Shown here: positions 1 through 8,684 of the stretch, one piece after another
How positions within the stretch are numbered: position 1 is the stretch's first letter
How the letters are laid out: each line of letters starts with the position of its first letter
NCBI RefSeq assembly: GCF_029714325.1
Contig: NZ_CP121666.1
Coordinates: forward strand, 7,781,001 to 7,845,000
Reading direction: 5' to 3'
DNA from: Bradyrhizobium sp. CB1717
GTDB lineage: Bacteria > Pseudomonadota > Alphaproteobacteria > Rhizobiales > Xanthobacteraceae
DNA: 64,000 bases
Notes under the pieces: model-generated
Seen by the model: only the letters and a program-made list of their open reading frames with translations
Databases searched by the model: none
Told to the model about the DNA's origin: nothing
Made by a program: the position numbers and the translations under genes

Positions 1-2218
1 CCGGCGGAACGCTGACCGATTCGATCCGCCAGTCGATCGTGAGGGTGCCGCCTGAACGGGGAAGGGCGACCGTGCCTCCAGGGCGACGTCCTTCAACGGT
101 CATCTCAACCAGAGGTCCGACCGTGATGAACGTGTCCCCGCTGCGTACGGCATCCATCCAGTTGCGATACGTGAAGTCGCGTTCGCCCAGCCGCACATAG
201 GTCCGCGAGCCCCCGAGGAGTGCGGCCGCGTCCATCTTGTCGGAGCCGGCTACCAGCGGCAGATGGTATCCGATGTTGAGGTAGCGATACCAGTCGGCAA
301 GACCAAATGCGCTGATCTGCGCCGTCCGCGGGTTGAACGACATCATTTCGATGGCGTCGACAAGGCCGAGCACAATGTCGGCCGCACGTTCCGCCTGCGG
401 GTTCGGCGCATGCGGCATTACGACCAGTCCCCCTTGCTGACGGCAGCGCTCCGCCCAGTCGGCCATGGTCGCTTCCAGAACATGGCCGATCGCAGCTTCG
501 TTGGATCCGCCGCAAGAGAGCGGATTGATCATCTCACCTTCGTAACCGAGCAGCGATATGTGCCCCAGAACCTGCATCCGGTTCTCCGTGCCGACCCGAA
601 CCAGGAATTCTCCGTCCCCGCCGAAATCCTTTGCCCCGATCGTCGTGCGTCCGTCGAAATCGGCGACGTTGGTGAATAGCTCGCCCCACTGTGCAGCGAG
701 CAAGTTGACGACGTTGACACCCTCCGCTTTGCCCTCAAGCAGCGCCGTCTGCGGGCTCAGGAAATGGACGTGCGTATCAGAGCTGACCCACCCCTGTTCG
801 CGCCAGCGCAGTACACGATCTAGCTCAAAGGTGAGATTGTCCGTCGTTGCAGTGATTTCGACGATGGTGCGCAGCGGGCGCACCTCAAAACCCCTGCAGA
901 TCTCTACGAACACGGGCCCGAGCGGCAAGTCCGCCTCGCAACTGCCGTCCACGTAGGCGTACTGGTTCAGCCCATTGGCAAATTCGCCCGAGAAGTCCTC
1001 GAACCTGCCGGTATTGACCTTGCGGTGATGTCCCTTGGGTGGCAGATACTCTCCGTGCGCACCGTGGACATGCAGCCGCGCGGCAACGCGCACGCCGCTG
1101 CCCTTCTCCACGATGCGAATCTTGACCGGCCTTGTGGCCGGTTCGACTGTCGCCACGGTGAGCGAGGCGCCGCCTGCGTTACCGCCATCTTCCAACGATC
1201 GAAGATCGTACATGTGCAAGCGGCCATCCTCGGAGCGCAGATAGAGCCTTGCGTCCGGATGCGCGGAGTACTCGACGATGACTTCGCTGGCGGAGCGCAC
1301 GGGCTGCACATCACCTTTGGCGCCCAGCCAATCCGCCCTGGAGTACTCGAGCACTGCGCGGGCCGAGATGACCGTGCCGAGGTCCATGCCGATCTGCTCG
1401 CCTCGATCGTCGACATCGAGCTCGCCAAGCTTGTTGAGATGAACCCCGGGCGGCAGCCTCACCTTCAGCTTGCAACGGCCCTGGAGGCGCAGCGGGTGCT
1501 GGGTGAGCTTTGTCGTGGTCACCGCGAACACGAGCGAGATTTCCTGTTCCGCGCGCAAGGTTAGCGCCGAAAGCTCCTTGTCCGGATAGGGATTCGGGAG
1601 CGCGTAAAGCCACAGGTTCTCACCCTGTCGATCCATGCGTCCCGATTGGGTGCGGGCCTCGCCCTGAAAGAAGCTCGCCCCCGGCGCTCTGCCGAGTACA
1701 AAGTCTTCGCCGGTGCTTGCATGCACGATGGGCGCGCGTAGCGGCAGGGCGGCGAACGCACTCGCACTCCAGGAGATGTGGTTCTGCTGGATCGCGAAGC
1801 GGCGCAGCACCGGCACTTCGGTCTCGGTCCCGTCGGCGTAGCGGAGCCCGTATGTCGCGATCCGGTCGCCAAGTAGATTGCCTTCCACAGGCAGCGTAGC
1901 CGGGCCGATCTCTCCAAAACCCTCGGGGCTTGTACCGGGGCGGTCTGCCGCCACTTGCACGAACAGCACATAGCTCGCCATTGCCCGCGGCAACGCAATT
2001 ACGGCAGGAGGGGCCCCGGGGCGCAGCTCCAGCACATCCGGCCCCGTTTCGCTGGCGAAGAGAAAGGGCATGCCACGATGGGTCTGGAGCCCGCGAAGCG
2101 AATCGATCCAGCCAGTGTCACCCGGGCGAGCGCCGAACCCTTCGGCTTTTGCGCGGCTGGCGTTGAAATGTCGGTTCAAGTCCACAGGCGTGAAGTGCGG
2201 CGATGAAGGTGTTTTCAT
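1..2218 (-). CDS. CehA/McbA-like PHP-type metallohydrolase (3' end beyond window)
   Basis: Reading the minus strand from the ATG at 2218, I find no stop codon for 739 codons, so the gene runs off the left edge and its C-terminus is missing. A GGAG lies 8 bases before the ATG. Around residue 480 there is a Ser-Asp-Thr-His-Val-His-Phe segment, the His-X-His signature of the CehA/McbA branch of PHP metallohydrolases; around residue 600 there is Met-Pro-His-Ala-Pro-Asn, a plausible further metal ligand. The first ~450 residues look like beta-rich N-terminal domains without a recognised motif. Family members hydrolyse esters and carbamates such as carbaryl, but the substrate here is unknown. The gene lies downstream of the MHS transporter on the same strand, which suggests uptake and hydrolysis of one compound. 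No signal peptide is obvious. Confidence 0.75.
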   Translation of the reverse strand, partial: MKTPSSPHFTPVDLNRHFNASRAKAEGFGARPGDTGWIDSLRGLQTHRGMPFLFASETGPDVLELRPGAPPAVIALPRAMASYVLFVQVAADRPGTSPEGFGEIGPATLPVEGNLLGDRIATYGLRYADGTETEVPVLRRFAIQQNHISWSASAFAALPLRAPIVHASTGEDFVLGRAPGASFFQGEARTQSGRMDRQGENLWLYALPNPYPDKELSALTLRAEQEISLVFAVTTTKLTQHPLRLQGRCKLKVRLPPGVHLNKLGELDVDDRGEQIGMDLGTVISARAVLEYSRADWLGAKGDVQPVRSASEVIVEYSAHPDARLYLRSEDGRLHMYDLRSLEDGGNAGGASLTVATVEPATRPVKIRIVEKGSGVRVAARLHVHGAHGEYLPPKGHHRKVNTGRFEDFSGEFANGLNQYAYVDGSCEADLPLGPVFVEICRGFEVRPLRTIVEITATTDNLTFELDRVLRWREQGWVSSDTHVHFLSPQTALLEGKAEGVNVVNLLAAQWGELFTNVADFDGRTTIGAKDFGGDGEFLVRVGTENRMQVLGHISLLGYEGEMINPLSCGGSNEAAIGHVLEATMADWAERCRQQGGLVVMPHAPNPQAERAADIVLGLVDAIEMMSFNPRTAQISAFGLADWYRYLNIGYHLPLVAGSDKMDAAALLGGSRTYVRLGERDFTYRNWMDAVRSGDTFITVGPLVEMTVEGRRPGGTVALPRSGGTLTIDWRIESVSVPP

Positions 2219-2408
2219 GCTTCGGACTCCAGTTTCAGCAACTCAGTGCCGCGTAAGCAGTCTTTGTGTTTTGAATGACTGCTCTCGCAAGGACGCTTGC
2301 GCCGACCCCATGCTCAAAGGGATACGCGCGAGCGCTCTTATGTTTTGCACCTGACGTGGACACTTTGCGTCTGCCGCGGGTACGGCGAAGCGCAGGGGCA
2401 GAGCGTGT

Positions 2409-3734
2409 TCATTCACCGATGTAGAGGCGCCCGCGCTTCTTGGCGATCTGGTAGACCAGCACGCTGAGGAGCGCGATCAACGATCCGTAGACGGGAAACA
2501 TCCAGGCGATGTGCTCGCGTTGCAACCAGACCAGCAGATAGGGTGACGTCCCGCCAAACAAAGAGACGCCGAGCGCATAGCCGAGAGCCACTCCGGTGGT
2601 CCGCACGGCGCGCGGCATCAGCGTGGTGGCGATGAAGTTATAGAGGGCCATGTTGAAGCCGACGATCGCGCCGCCGAACACCGTGACAAAGAAGAACGTG
2701 ACGATGCCTTTTTCCGAATAGAGCAGTGTCAGGAAGAAGCATGGGATGAGCAAAAGGCGCAGCATCGTGAACGCACGCGAGGGTCGCACCTTGTCCGCGA
2801 AAGCGCCGATAAGAGGCGCCGTTACCATCCAGATCAGGACCATCAGCGTCATGATCCCGTACACATACGTGCTGTTCTCCTTGAAGACTGTGTTTGCCAT
2901 GTTCGGCAGACCGGTGTTCCAGGCATAGTTGGCGATCTGCACCGACCCGATCACCAGGATGACGGCGAGCAGCGAAAGGCGGACGCTCCATAGCGTTTTC
3001 CACACACCGCCAGTCGTTTCCTGAATGCGCGAAGACTCGTCTTGACGATGCATGGCTCGATTGATCAAGGTTTCCGGCACCGTCGTGCGCAGATAGATGA
3101 TCAAAAGGCCGAGCACGCCACCGACCGCAAAGGGTATGCGCCAGGCCCACTCGCGCATGGCTTCAGGTGCGACGGAGGCGCTCACCAGGAAGGCAACCAG
3201 GCTGGATCCAAGGTTTCCTAACTGGATGAACGTGCCACCAATCAGACCGAGGTAGTGTCCCTCCTTTCCAGGTGGCGCCAATTCAATTGCAATGGCGTTG
3301 GCGACACCAGCCTCAGCGCCTGTGGCAAGCCCCTGAATTAGACGCATGATCAGCAGCGCTATGGCCGCCGTGACGCCGAGGTCCTTGTAAGTGGGCAGCA
3401 AGGATATCAAAAGCGAGCAAACCGCCATGGCCGTGACCGAGATCAGCATCACGCGCTTGTGGCTGATGCGATCTGCGACCGGCCCCAGCAAAACCGCGCC
3501 GAGCGGTCGTGCGCAAAAGCCCGCCCCATACACGGCCAGCCCCGCCAGCAGCGAGGTGGTGGGATCATCGGAAGGGAAGAAGTGCGGCGAGAGAAACGCT
3601 GCCATTACGCCGTAGACATTCCAGTCGTACCACTCCAGCGCCACCCCTCCTCCAAGGCCGGCGGTCATCCGCTTGTTGGCAGTTTGCTTGTCAAGCTGGA
3701 TGGGTCCAGCGCTGGGCTGAGCAATGATGTTCAT
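2409..3734 (-). CDS. MFS transporter, metabolite:H+ symporter (MHS) family
   Basis: A 441-residue inner-membrane protein with about 12 hydrophobic segments. The segment Leu-Glu-Trp-Tyr-Asp-Trp-Asn-Val-Tyr in helix 1 and the ARPLGAVLLGPVADR loop between helices 2 and 3 are typical of the MHS group (ShiA, ProP, KgtP, CitA relatives), which import organic acids or osmolytes with protons. The ATG at 3734 is chosen because GAGG stands 5 bases before it; an upstream start at 3809 would add 25 basic residues unlike a transporter N-terminus. It is transcribed divergently from the enoyl-CoA hydratase gene across a 700-base regulatory region and is followed by the metallohydrolase gene. The substrate cannot be read from sequence. 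Confidence 0.85.
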   Translation of the reverse strand: MNIIAQPSAGPIQLDKQTANKRMTAGLGGGVALEWYDWNVYGVMAAFLSPHFFPSDDPTTSLLAGLAVYGAGFCARPLGAVLLGPVADRISHKRVMLISVTAMAVCSLLISLLPTYKDLGVTAAIALLIMRLIQGLATGAEAGVANAIAIELAPPGKEGHYLGLIGGTFIQLGNLGSSLVAFLVSASVAPEAMREWAWRIPFAVGGVLGLLIIYLRTTVPETLINRAMHRQDESSRIQETTGGVWKTLWSVRLSLLAVILVIGSVQIANYAWNTGLPNMANTVFKENSTYVYGIMTLMVLIWMVTAPLIGAFADKVRPSRAFTMLRLLLIPCFFLTLLYSEKGIVTFFFVTVFGGAIVGFNMALYNFIATTLMPRAVRTTGVALGYALGVSLFGGTSPYLLVWLQREHIAWMFPVYGSLIALLSVLVYQIAKKRGRLYIGE

Positions 3735-3830
3735 GGGTCCTCGGGCTTTGTTGATGACGTTAATGATGTTGCGGGTCGCGCGAGAACGAGCAGCCGCTCG
3801 TCGGCTCAACTGCGCCCGCCGCGATGGGGT

Positions 3831-4046
3831 CTACGAGAGCGGCGGCCTTGAGCAGGCCGGACCCGCGGAAGCCAGGAGAAAAAGGTGCCCGGGATGCCGA
3901 CGGAAAGCCCGCCTGGCTTCATGTATTTGCGGGCCTCGCCTCACGAGTGGCCGTTGCACGACAATCGCGCAGGACGCCTCCATCGTTGCTTCCGACTTGC
4001 GCGGCGGCTCGCATAAAGCGCGCGCGACATTCCGTGCCATTCCCAT
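3831..4046 (-). CDS. Short ORF of unknown function with a strong ribosome binding site
   Basis: 71 codons starting with Met-Gly-Met-Ala-Arg-Asn. The only reason to list it is an AGGAGGAGGG sequence 6 bases before the ATG, stronger than most sites in this window. The protein sequence is rich in Arg, Ala and Pro and matches nothing I know; it may be the 5' remnant of a deleted gene or of a regulator that once bound the palindromes nearby. Confidence 0.25.
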   Translation of the reverse strand: MGMARNVARALCEPPRKSEATMEASCAIVVQRPLVRRGPQIHEARRAFRRHPGHLFLLASAGPACSRPPLS

Positions 4047-4216
4047 GGCTAACCCTCCTCCTGTTGCTCTAAGCGCGCTTCTGAAGAAGCTGATGTTCTT
4101 GTTGGACAGCGCGGCGTCGCAAGACCGCCGCAGCGTCAATGAGATCCTTCAGATGCGACCCACCGGCCGCACGCTTCCGGTTTCCCGCATTCATCGGGCA
4201 TTTTGACACCAATCTT

Positions 4217-4230
4217 TGAAATCGATTTCA
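4217..4230. promoter_or_regulatory. Palindromic operator-like site 1 (TGAAATCGATTTCA)
   Basis: A perfect 14-bp palindrome with a central CG, the form favoured by LacI-family repressors. It lies in the divergent region between the MHS transporter and enoyl-CoA hydratase genes. A second copy with the same 12-bp core begins at 4385; the centres are 167 bases apart, close to 16 helical turns, so both sites face the same side of the DNA. No LacI-type regulator gene is present in the window. Confidence 0.6.
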
Positions 4231-4384
4231 CGATCAATAGGAATTCGGAACCGTGGAGTCAAGCCGCTTTTCAAGGCTGAGGTCCGCCTTATGGGGCCCA
4301 TCTTCAGCCCGCCTAGAGCTTGTGGCGTCAGCGCCGCGTGCGGCTGATACCGTGAAAATAGCCCTCAAAGAGCGTCGTTGCTAA

Positions 4385-4396
4385 GAAATCGATTTC
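4385..4396. promoter_or_regulatory. Palindromic operator-like site 2 (GAAATCGATTTC)
   Basis: Second copy of the palindrome at 4217-4230, 45 bases before the enoyl-CoA hydratase start, a position where a repressor would block the promoter or the early transcript. The 12-bp core is identical in both copies. Confidence 0.6.
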
Positions 4397-4440
4397 AGTT
4401 TAAGGGCCTGACTCCCATATTCCTTCAGGAGAACCGCTCC

Positions 4441-5223
4441 ATGACGAAGACGTCCGATCTCATCCTGTCGACATCTGTCGCGCCCCACGTGCGCCTTTTG
4501 ACGCTGAACAGGAAATCGAAACGAAACGCCTTAAGCAACGACATGATCGTGGATCTAGGCGCCACCTTGCGCGATGCCGCAATCGACGAAGATGTCCGCT
4601 GTGTCGTGCTTTGTGGCAGTGATGCGTTCTTCTCTGCCGGCGCGGACATCAAGGAGATGCGAGAGCGCGGCTTTGAGGCAATCGACAATTCCGCGCGACG
4701 TTCTGCCTGGAGGGATGTCGTCAATTTCCCCAAGCCTCTCATTGCCGCAGTCGAGGGCATATGCTTCGGCGGCGGCCACGAATTGGCACTGCTCGCGGAT
4801 ATCGTGATAGCAGGCGAAGGGGCGGTATTTGGGCAGCCTGAGATCAACATCGGGATATTGCCGGGCGACGGCGCTACGCAAAGGCTGACACGCGTGGCTG
4901 GCAAGTCGCTGGCCATGCTGATGATCCTGAGCGGCCAATCCATCACGGCGCGGATCGCGATGCAGGCCGGCCTTGTGGCGGAAGTTGTCGAAAGCGGCAG
5001 GGCGCAGATTCGTGCGCTCGAACTAGCCGATCTGATTGCGCAAAAGCCTCCCCGTTCGGCTGAACTTGCCAAAGCCGCCGTTCTCGCCGCGTTTCAGACC
5101 ACGCTGGACGCCGGGCTCGAGTTTGAGCGCCAAGCGATCCGGTTTGCCTTCAGCACAGCTGACCAACAGGAAGGCATGAACGCCTTCTTCGAGAAGAGGC
5201 CGCCGAACTATCGCGGGAACTAG
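4441..5223 (+). CDS. Enoyl-CoA hydratase/isomerase family protein
   Basis: 260 residues, the usual length of the crotonase fold. An oxyanion-hole segment Ser-Ala-Gly-Ala-Asp-Ile-Lys-Glu-Met lies near residue 65 and the second one, Cys-Phe-Gly-Gly-Gly-His-Glu-Leu, near residue 110. The Pro-Glu-Ile-Asn-Ile-Gly-Ile-Leu-Pro-Gly stretch supplies the usual catalytic Glu region. The ATG at 4441 is preceded by AGGAG with 9 bases of spacing; an in-frame upstream start at 4378 overlaps operator site 2 and is less likely. The enzyme would hydrate or isomerise a CoA-thioester in a degradation pathway. It lies alone on the plus strand, convergent with the binding-protein gene that follows, and probably shares control with the divergent MHS transporter through the two palindromes. 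Confidence 0.9.
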   Translation: MTKTSDLILSTSVAPHVRLLTLNRKSKRNALSNDMIVDLGATLRDAAIDEDVRCVVLCGSDAFFSAGADIKEMRERGFEAIDNSARRSAWRDVVNFPKPLIAAVEGICFGGGHELALLADIVIAGEGAVFGQPEINIGILPGDGATQRLTRVAGKSLAMLMILSGQSITARIAMQAGLVAEVVESGRAQIRALELADLIAQKPPRSAELAKAAVLAAFQTTLDAGLEFERQAIRFAFSTADQQEGMNAFFEKRPPNYRGN

Positions 5224-5281
5224 GTATCGCGATCTGCCCGCATGCGGCCCCAGCGAAGCCGGCCCGTGCAACATGGGGCAT

Positions 5282-6502
5282 TCAACACTCCTTCGGGTCG
5301 ACCAGGCCGGCGCTACGGGCGACGATCTCGTATTGGCCGGCCCTTGCCACACCAACATACATGTTCATCCTGCAGTGGCGCCTGCCCGGCACCATCTCCG
5401 CCGGCCCGCCAGGCCCTTGCGCAAGCTTTGCGTGGTCGAGCGCGGCGGCGACCGCGTCGCGGTCAATTGTACCGGCTTCCTTGACTGCGGCTTCCCACAG
5501 CTTCAACCCTCGATAAGTGCCGGTCGCGGCGCTGCCTGCTGAGAACCGGAACTTGCCAGGAAACTGCTTTTCGTAAGTCGACTGAATTTTGGCGCTCACC
5601 GGATCTTCCACCGCGAACGCCCTGTAATAGTCCAGGCTGCTGGCGAGGCCTTCGATCTCGTGAGCCTGATTCATTTCGAGCGTGTTCTCGTCGTAGTAGA
5701 CGCAGCCCAGCTGCCCCCCATTCCTCGAAAAGCCCGCTTCATAAAGCTGTTTGAAGAAGGAGCCTACGCCCGGGGGGATGACGCTGTTGAATACCACGTC
5801 TACTTTGTTGGACGTGATGCGGCTCACGGTCGATGAAAAATCGATCTGGTCGAGGGGATAGTACTCCTCGAACACCACCTCCCCGCCGCTACTCTCGATC
5901 ACCTTGCGCGCATAGGCGTTGATTGTTTGTGGCCAGACGTAGTTGGAGCCAGGCAACGCGAAGCGTGTGCCACCATTCTTGATCAGCCAGGGGATGAACC
6001 GGTCGCAATTCTGCGCCGGTGCCGGGCCGGTGCAGAACAGATAGGGCGTGCACTCCCTGCCTTCGTAGGCCTGCGGATAGATGTAGAGCGTCTTGCCACG
6101 AGAGATGATGATGTCCTTGATGGCGTTGCGCATCGAGCTCGCAATGCCACCGAGCACCAGGTCGACCTTGTCTCGCTGAATCAGCTTGCGGACATTGCCA
6201 ACAGCGATGGACTCGTTGGACGCAGTGTCCTCGATCAGGAGCTCGATGGGGCGCCCCAGCAGACCACCAGTCTCGTTGATCTCATTGACCACCATGCGAG
6301 CGACATTGGCGTCGGTATTCCCGGCAAAGCCGAGTGCCCCCGTAAGGTCGGTGGCAATGCCTATCCTGATCGGGCCTTCGGCGGCGTTGGCCCAGTCAGG
6401 ACGGATCACCCAGCTGCCCGGCCCGGCCGCAATGGCCGCAGACGCAAAGGCGAAATTGCGGAGAAAGCGGCGGCGGCTGAGTTGTCGGTGATCATTCAAC
6501 AT
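5282..6502 (-). CDS. Tat-exported ABC transporter substrate-binding protein, UrtA-like (copy 1)
   Basis: 406 residues. The N-terminus has a twin-arginine signal (Ser-Arg-Arg-Arg-Phe-Leu) followed by a hydrophobic stretch and a likely cleavage after Ala-Asn-Ala, so the folded protein is sent to the periplasm. The mature part is a type I periplasmic binding fold of the urea/short-chain amide class (segments IGIATDLTG and LYIYPQAYEG). It is very similar along its whole length to the protein encoded at 10474-11694, including identical C-terminal residues. It follows the amidohydrolase gene after about 150 bases that contain a TGGGTAA-type site, so it may be transcribed both from its own promoter and by read-through. 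It probably delivers a second, related ligand to the same permease. Confidence 0.88.
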   Translation of the reverse strand: MLNDHRQLSRRRFLRNFAFASAAIAAGPGSWVIRPDWANAAEGPIRIGIATDLTGALGFAGNTDANVARMVVNEINETGGLLGRPIELLIEDTASNESIAVGNVRKLIQRDKVDLVLGGIASSMRNAIKDIIISRGKTLYIYPQAYEGRECTPYLFCTGPAPAQNCDRFIPWLIKNGGTRFALPGSNYVWPQTINAYARKVIESSGGEVVFEEYYPLDQIDFSSTVSRITSNKVDVVFNSVIPPGVGSFFKQLYEAGFSRNGGQLGCVYYDENTLEMNQAHEIEGLASSLDYYRAFAVEDPVSAKIQSTYEKQFPGKFRFSAGSAATGTYRGLKLWEAAVKEAGTIDRDAVAAALDHAKLAQGPGGPAEMVPGRRHCRMNMYVGVARAGQYEIVARSAGLVDPKEC

Positions 6503-6533
6503 TGGAACTGACCTCCCTTTAGCTCATGGCCCT

Positions 6534-6547
6534 GAAATCCACGTGCC
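6534..6547 (-). promoter_or_regulatory. Degenerate -24/-12-like sequence before binding protein copy 1
   Basis: On the minus strand GGCACGTGGATTTC has the -24 GG element but TC instead of GC at -12. It is listed because a very similar, better conforming sequence (GGCACGTGAATTGC) lies at nearly the same distance from the start codon of the sugar-binding-protein gene at 33295. It may be coincidence or a shared CACGTG-containing operator. Confidence 0.25.
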
Positions 6548-6624
6548 CTGCTCTTTCCGGCGGGCCGCGGCAGCCTGAAAGCTATCCCTCGTTTTGAGTT
6601 TCAATCAGCCTCTTCAGCTCATGT

Positions 6625-6644
6625 TTGGGTAAGATCGCGTAACG
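6625..6644 (+). promoter_or_regulatory. TGGGTAA-type direct-repeat site 1 (degenerate second half)
   Basis: TGGGTAAGAT followed directly by CGCGTAACGA: two 10-base units in tandem, the second keeping only GTAA. It lies about 120 bases before the start of the minus-strand binding-protein gene. It is the weakest of five such sites in the window (others at 12783, 17413, 23921, 33414). Confidence 0.4.
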
Positions 6645-6654
6645 AAGGCAGCAT

Positions 6655-7911
6655 TCAGGACAGTCTGAAAAACTCCTTCGCGTTCTCGCCAAGGATTCTG
6701 ATTGCCAAGCGCTCTGCGTCTCGCGACCGGAAGTAACCGTTCGCGACTTTTTCGTTCAGAACCTCGCCGATCAACCGGCGCGCGCCCTGTATCGCGGCAA
6801 ACGTCTCCTCAACGTGAAGACAATCTCCTCCAATCATCATTCGCGATTCATCTGGCAAGACTTCAATGGCTTCTTTGAGGGCGAGCTTGAAATGTGACGG
6901 GCTCAACAGAAAAGACCAGCACAAATCAAGCCAGACATTTCGGTACACAAAGGCCATTCCCAACAGGTCCCGGCTCCATGGATAGGCCAAATGCATCAGC
7001 AGAAAGCGGGTCCGAGGATGACGCTCAATCAACCCGGTCATGCGCAGGGGGTGGGAGCCGCTTATGATTGCCGTTCCAAGATGAGTTTGGACTGGCAGGT
7101 CGGCCTCGCCTGCGAGTTGGCAAAACAAGTCGACGACAAAGTCGCAGAACGCCTTGCGCGCCGCAGGGGATGGAGATCTTTGTCCCCAAGCCTGCCGAGC
7201 CAGTTCCTCATCCGGTTCGTCAAAGCTTAGATTCCGGTCATAGGCGAGTGCGTTTTTGAGCGCAACGTGATTGCGCCGGGCGCAGCCGGCTACGAGCTCA
7301 CGGATTGCGTCGCAATAATCATCGAAGGTTTTCACCTCCAGGCCGAGGCGCCGCAGCAACGTATGCCCACAATTTCCATTATGATCGCGAGATTCGGGAT
7401 GCCAGCCGAGGGCGAATGCGTTAATGCGCAGGACCGCATCGTAACTTTGCCCAAGGACCGGCCGCGGATCCATCAACGGATCGAGAAACGGGTCCGTTAC
7501 GATCCTTCCGATGCCGGCCCGCCCAATCACTTCACTTGGCCATGTCGCCTCCTTGTGACGCAAGCGCACTGACTCGTCTACCGCCTCCCAGTTGTCGCGC
7601 GTGATTCCAGTGTCGGCGACGCCGTAAAGCTCGGCGACTCCGCGGACGAGGTTACGGACGAATGCGTTCGATCCGCTCCTCTCGAGGAACGGAGCAAGGG
7701 CCTCCCAGTTGGTCGGCTCGGTAGGGCTAGATATCACTTCGATCGTTGCCTTGGGCTCGGATGGCAGCACGTGGCTCGTCCAAGCCGCATAGCTCTGTTG
7801 GAGCAGTTTCAACAGATTTACGTCCGGGCTGTGTGCGACCTCGGGCATGTGATGTTCATGGACATCGACGACTTGGCACGCATTGACAAAATCGCTGATG
7901 GTTTCGGACAT
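6655..7911 (-). CDS. Amidohydrolase-family metal-dependent hydrolase
   Basis: 418 residues from the ATG at 7911, which has GAGAGGG a few bases upstream; a GTG at 7962 is a longer alternative. Near the N-terminus Val-Asp-Val-His-Glu-His-His resembles the metal-binding His-X-His of the amidohydrolase superfamily. A His in Pro-Val-Gln-Thr-His-Leu-Gly, a His in Met-His-Leu-Ala-Tyr-Pro and an Asp in Gly-Gly-Asp-Cys fit the later metal and catalytic positions of the Amidohydro_2 (TIM-barrel) group. The gene follows the ABC ATPase by about 77 bases on the same strand and is probably the last or next-to-last gene of the transport operon. It likely hydrolyses or decarboxylates the imported compound, but the reaction is not identifiable. 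Confidence 0.8.
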   Translation of the reverse strand: MSETISDFVNACQVVDVHEHHMPEVAHSPDVNLLKLLQQSYAAWTSHVLPSEPKATIEVISSPTEPTNWEALAPFLERSGSNAFVRNLVRGVAELYGVADTGITRDNWEAVDESVRLRHKEATWPSEVIGRAGIGRIVTDPFLDPLMDPRPVLGQSYDAVLRINAFALGWHPESRDHNGNCGHTLLRRLGLEVKTFDDYCDAIRELVAGCARRNHVALKNALAYDRNLSFDEPDEELARQAWGQRSPSPAARKAFCDFVVDLFCQLAGEADLPVQTHLGTAIISGSHPLRMTGLIERHPRTRFLLMHLAYPWSRDLLGMAFVYRNVWLDLCWSFLLSPSHFKLALKEAIEVLPDESRMMIGGDCLHVEETFAAIQGARRLIGEVLNEKVANGYFRSRDAERLAIRILGENAKEFFRLS

Positions 7912-7988
7912 GGACCCTCTCTGCTCAGCCATCTCAAGGAACTCGAATGCGCCACCTTCCACCAGGGAGTGGCCGCCGGCGAACGCCT

Positions 7989-8684
7989 CTACGGCGCCAG
8001 ATACGTCAACAGCCGCGGGTCGTTGCGCAGTTGTTGCGCCGGGCCCGAAAGCGCGACACGGCCGCGATCGAGCACATAGGCCTGCTCCGCTACACGCATT
8101 GCGAGGTCGAGATGTTGCTCGACGATGATGATGGCGATCTCTCCGGCTAGCTCGACCAAGCGCTCGGTGATCTCCTCGATGACGCCGATCCAGACACCCT
8201 CGGTCGGCTCATCCAGCAGGAGGAGTTTCGGGTTTCCGAGGATCGCGCGCCCGATTGCGAGCATCTTGCGCTCGCCACCGGACAGCGTTCCGGCCGGCTG
8301 ATCGAGGCGCTGGCCGAGTTTCGGAAACATCCTCATCACCCGGTCCACTGCCGATCCATCGCGGTGCAAAAGCGATCCGACGGCGAGATTGTCACGCACG
8401 GAGAGGCGCGCGAACACTGAATGCTCTTGCGGCACATATCCAATGCCGGCCCGCACCCGCACTTCGGTCCGCCGGCCATCGATGTCTTGGCCGTTGAACT
8501 GCAGGCAGCCCTTCCATGCCGGCAGTTCGCCCACAATCGCTTTCATGAGCGTGCTCTTTCCGGCGCCGTTGCGGCCGAGGACGGCCACCCCGCCACGCCG
8601 CGGGATGGCCATATTGACTCCGAACAAGACTTGGCTACGTCCATAGCCGGCATCGAGATGCTTGATATTGAGGAATTCAGGCAC
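7989..8684 (-). CDS. ABC transporter ATP-binding protein, UrtE/LivF-like
   Basis: 231 residues. Walker A is Gly-Arg-Asn-Gly-Ala-Gly-Lys-Ser-Thr, the signature motif Leu-Ser-Gly-Gly-Glu, and Walker B Leu-Leu-Leu-Leu-Asp-Glu-Pro. The Asp-Glu-Pro-Thr-Glu-Gly-Val segment is typical of UrtE/LivF proteins. I choose the GTG at 8684, which overlaps the end of the upstream ATPase gene by 8 bases (GTGCCTGA) and begins the protein at the expected place; the longer frame to 8732 would add 16 atypical residues. It powers the permease pair encoded upstream. Confidence 0.9.
   Translation of the reverse strand: MPEFLNIKHLDAGYGRSQVLFGVNMAIPRRGGVAVLGRNGAGKSTLMKAIVGELPAWKGCLQFNGQDIDGRRTEVRVRAGIGYVPQEHSVFARLSVRDNLAVGSLLHRDGSAVDRVMRMFPKLGQRLDQPAGTLSGGERKMLAIGRAILGNPKLLLLDEPTEGVWIGVIEEITERLVELAGEIAIIIVEQHLDLAMRVAEQAYVLDRGRVALSGPAQQLRNDPRLLTYLAP

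Noticed and set aside
1025..1564. Plus-strand frames over the metallohydrolase gene, and several minus-strand frames in the wrong phase
   Set aside because: The minus-strand frame starting at 2218 is open for 739 codons with family motifs; all others are shadows in high-GC DNA.
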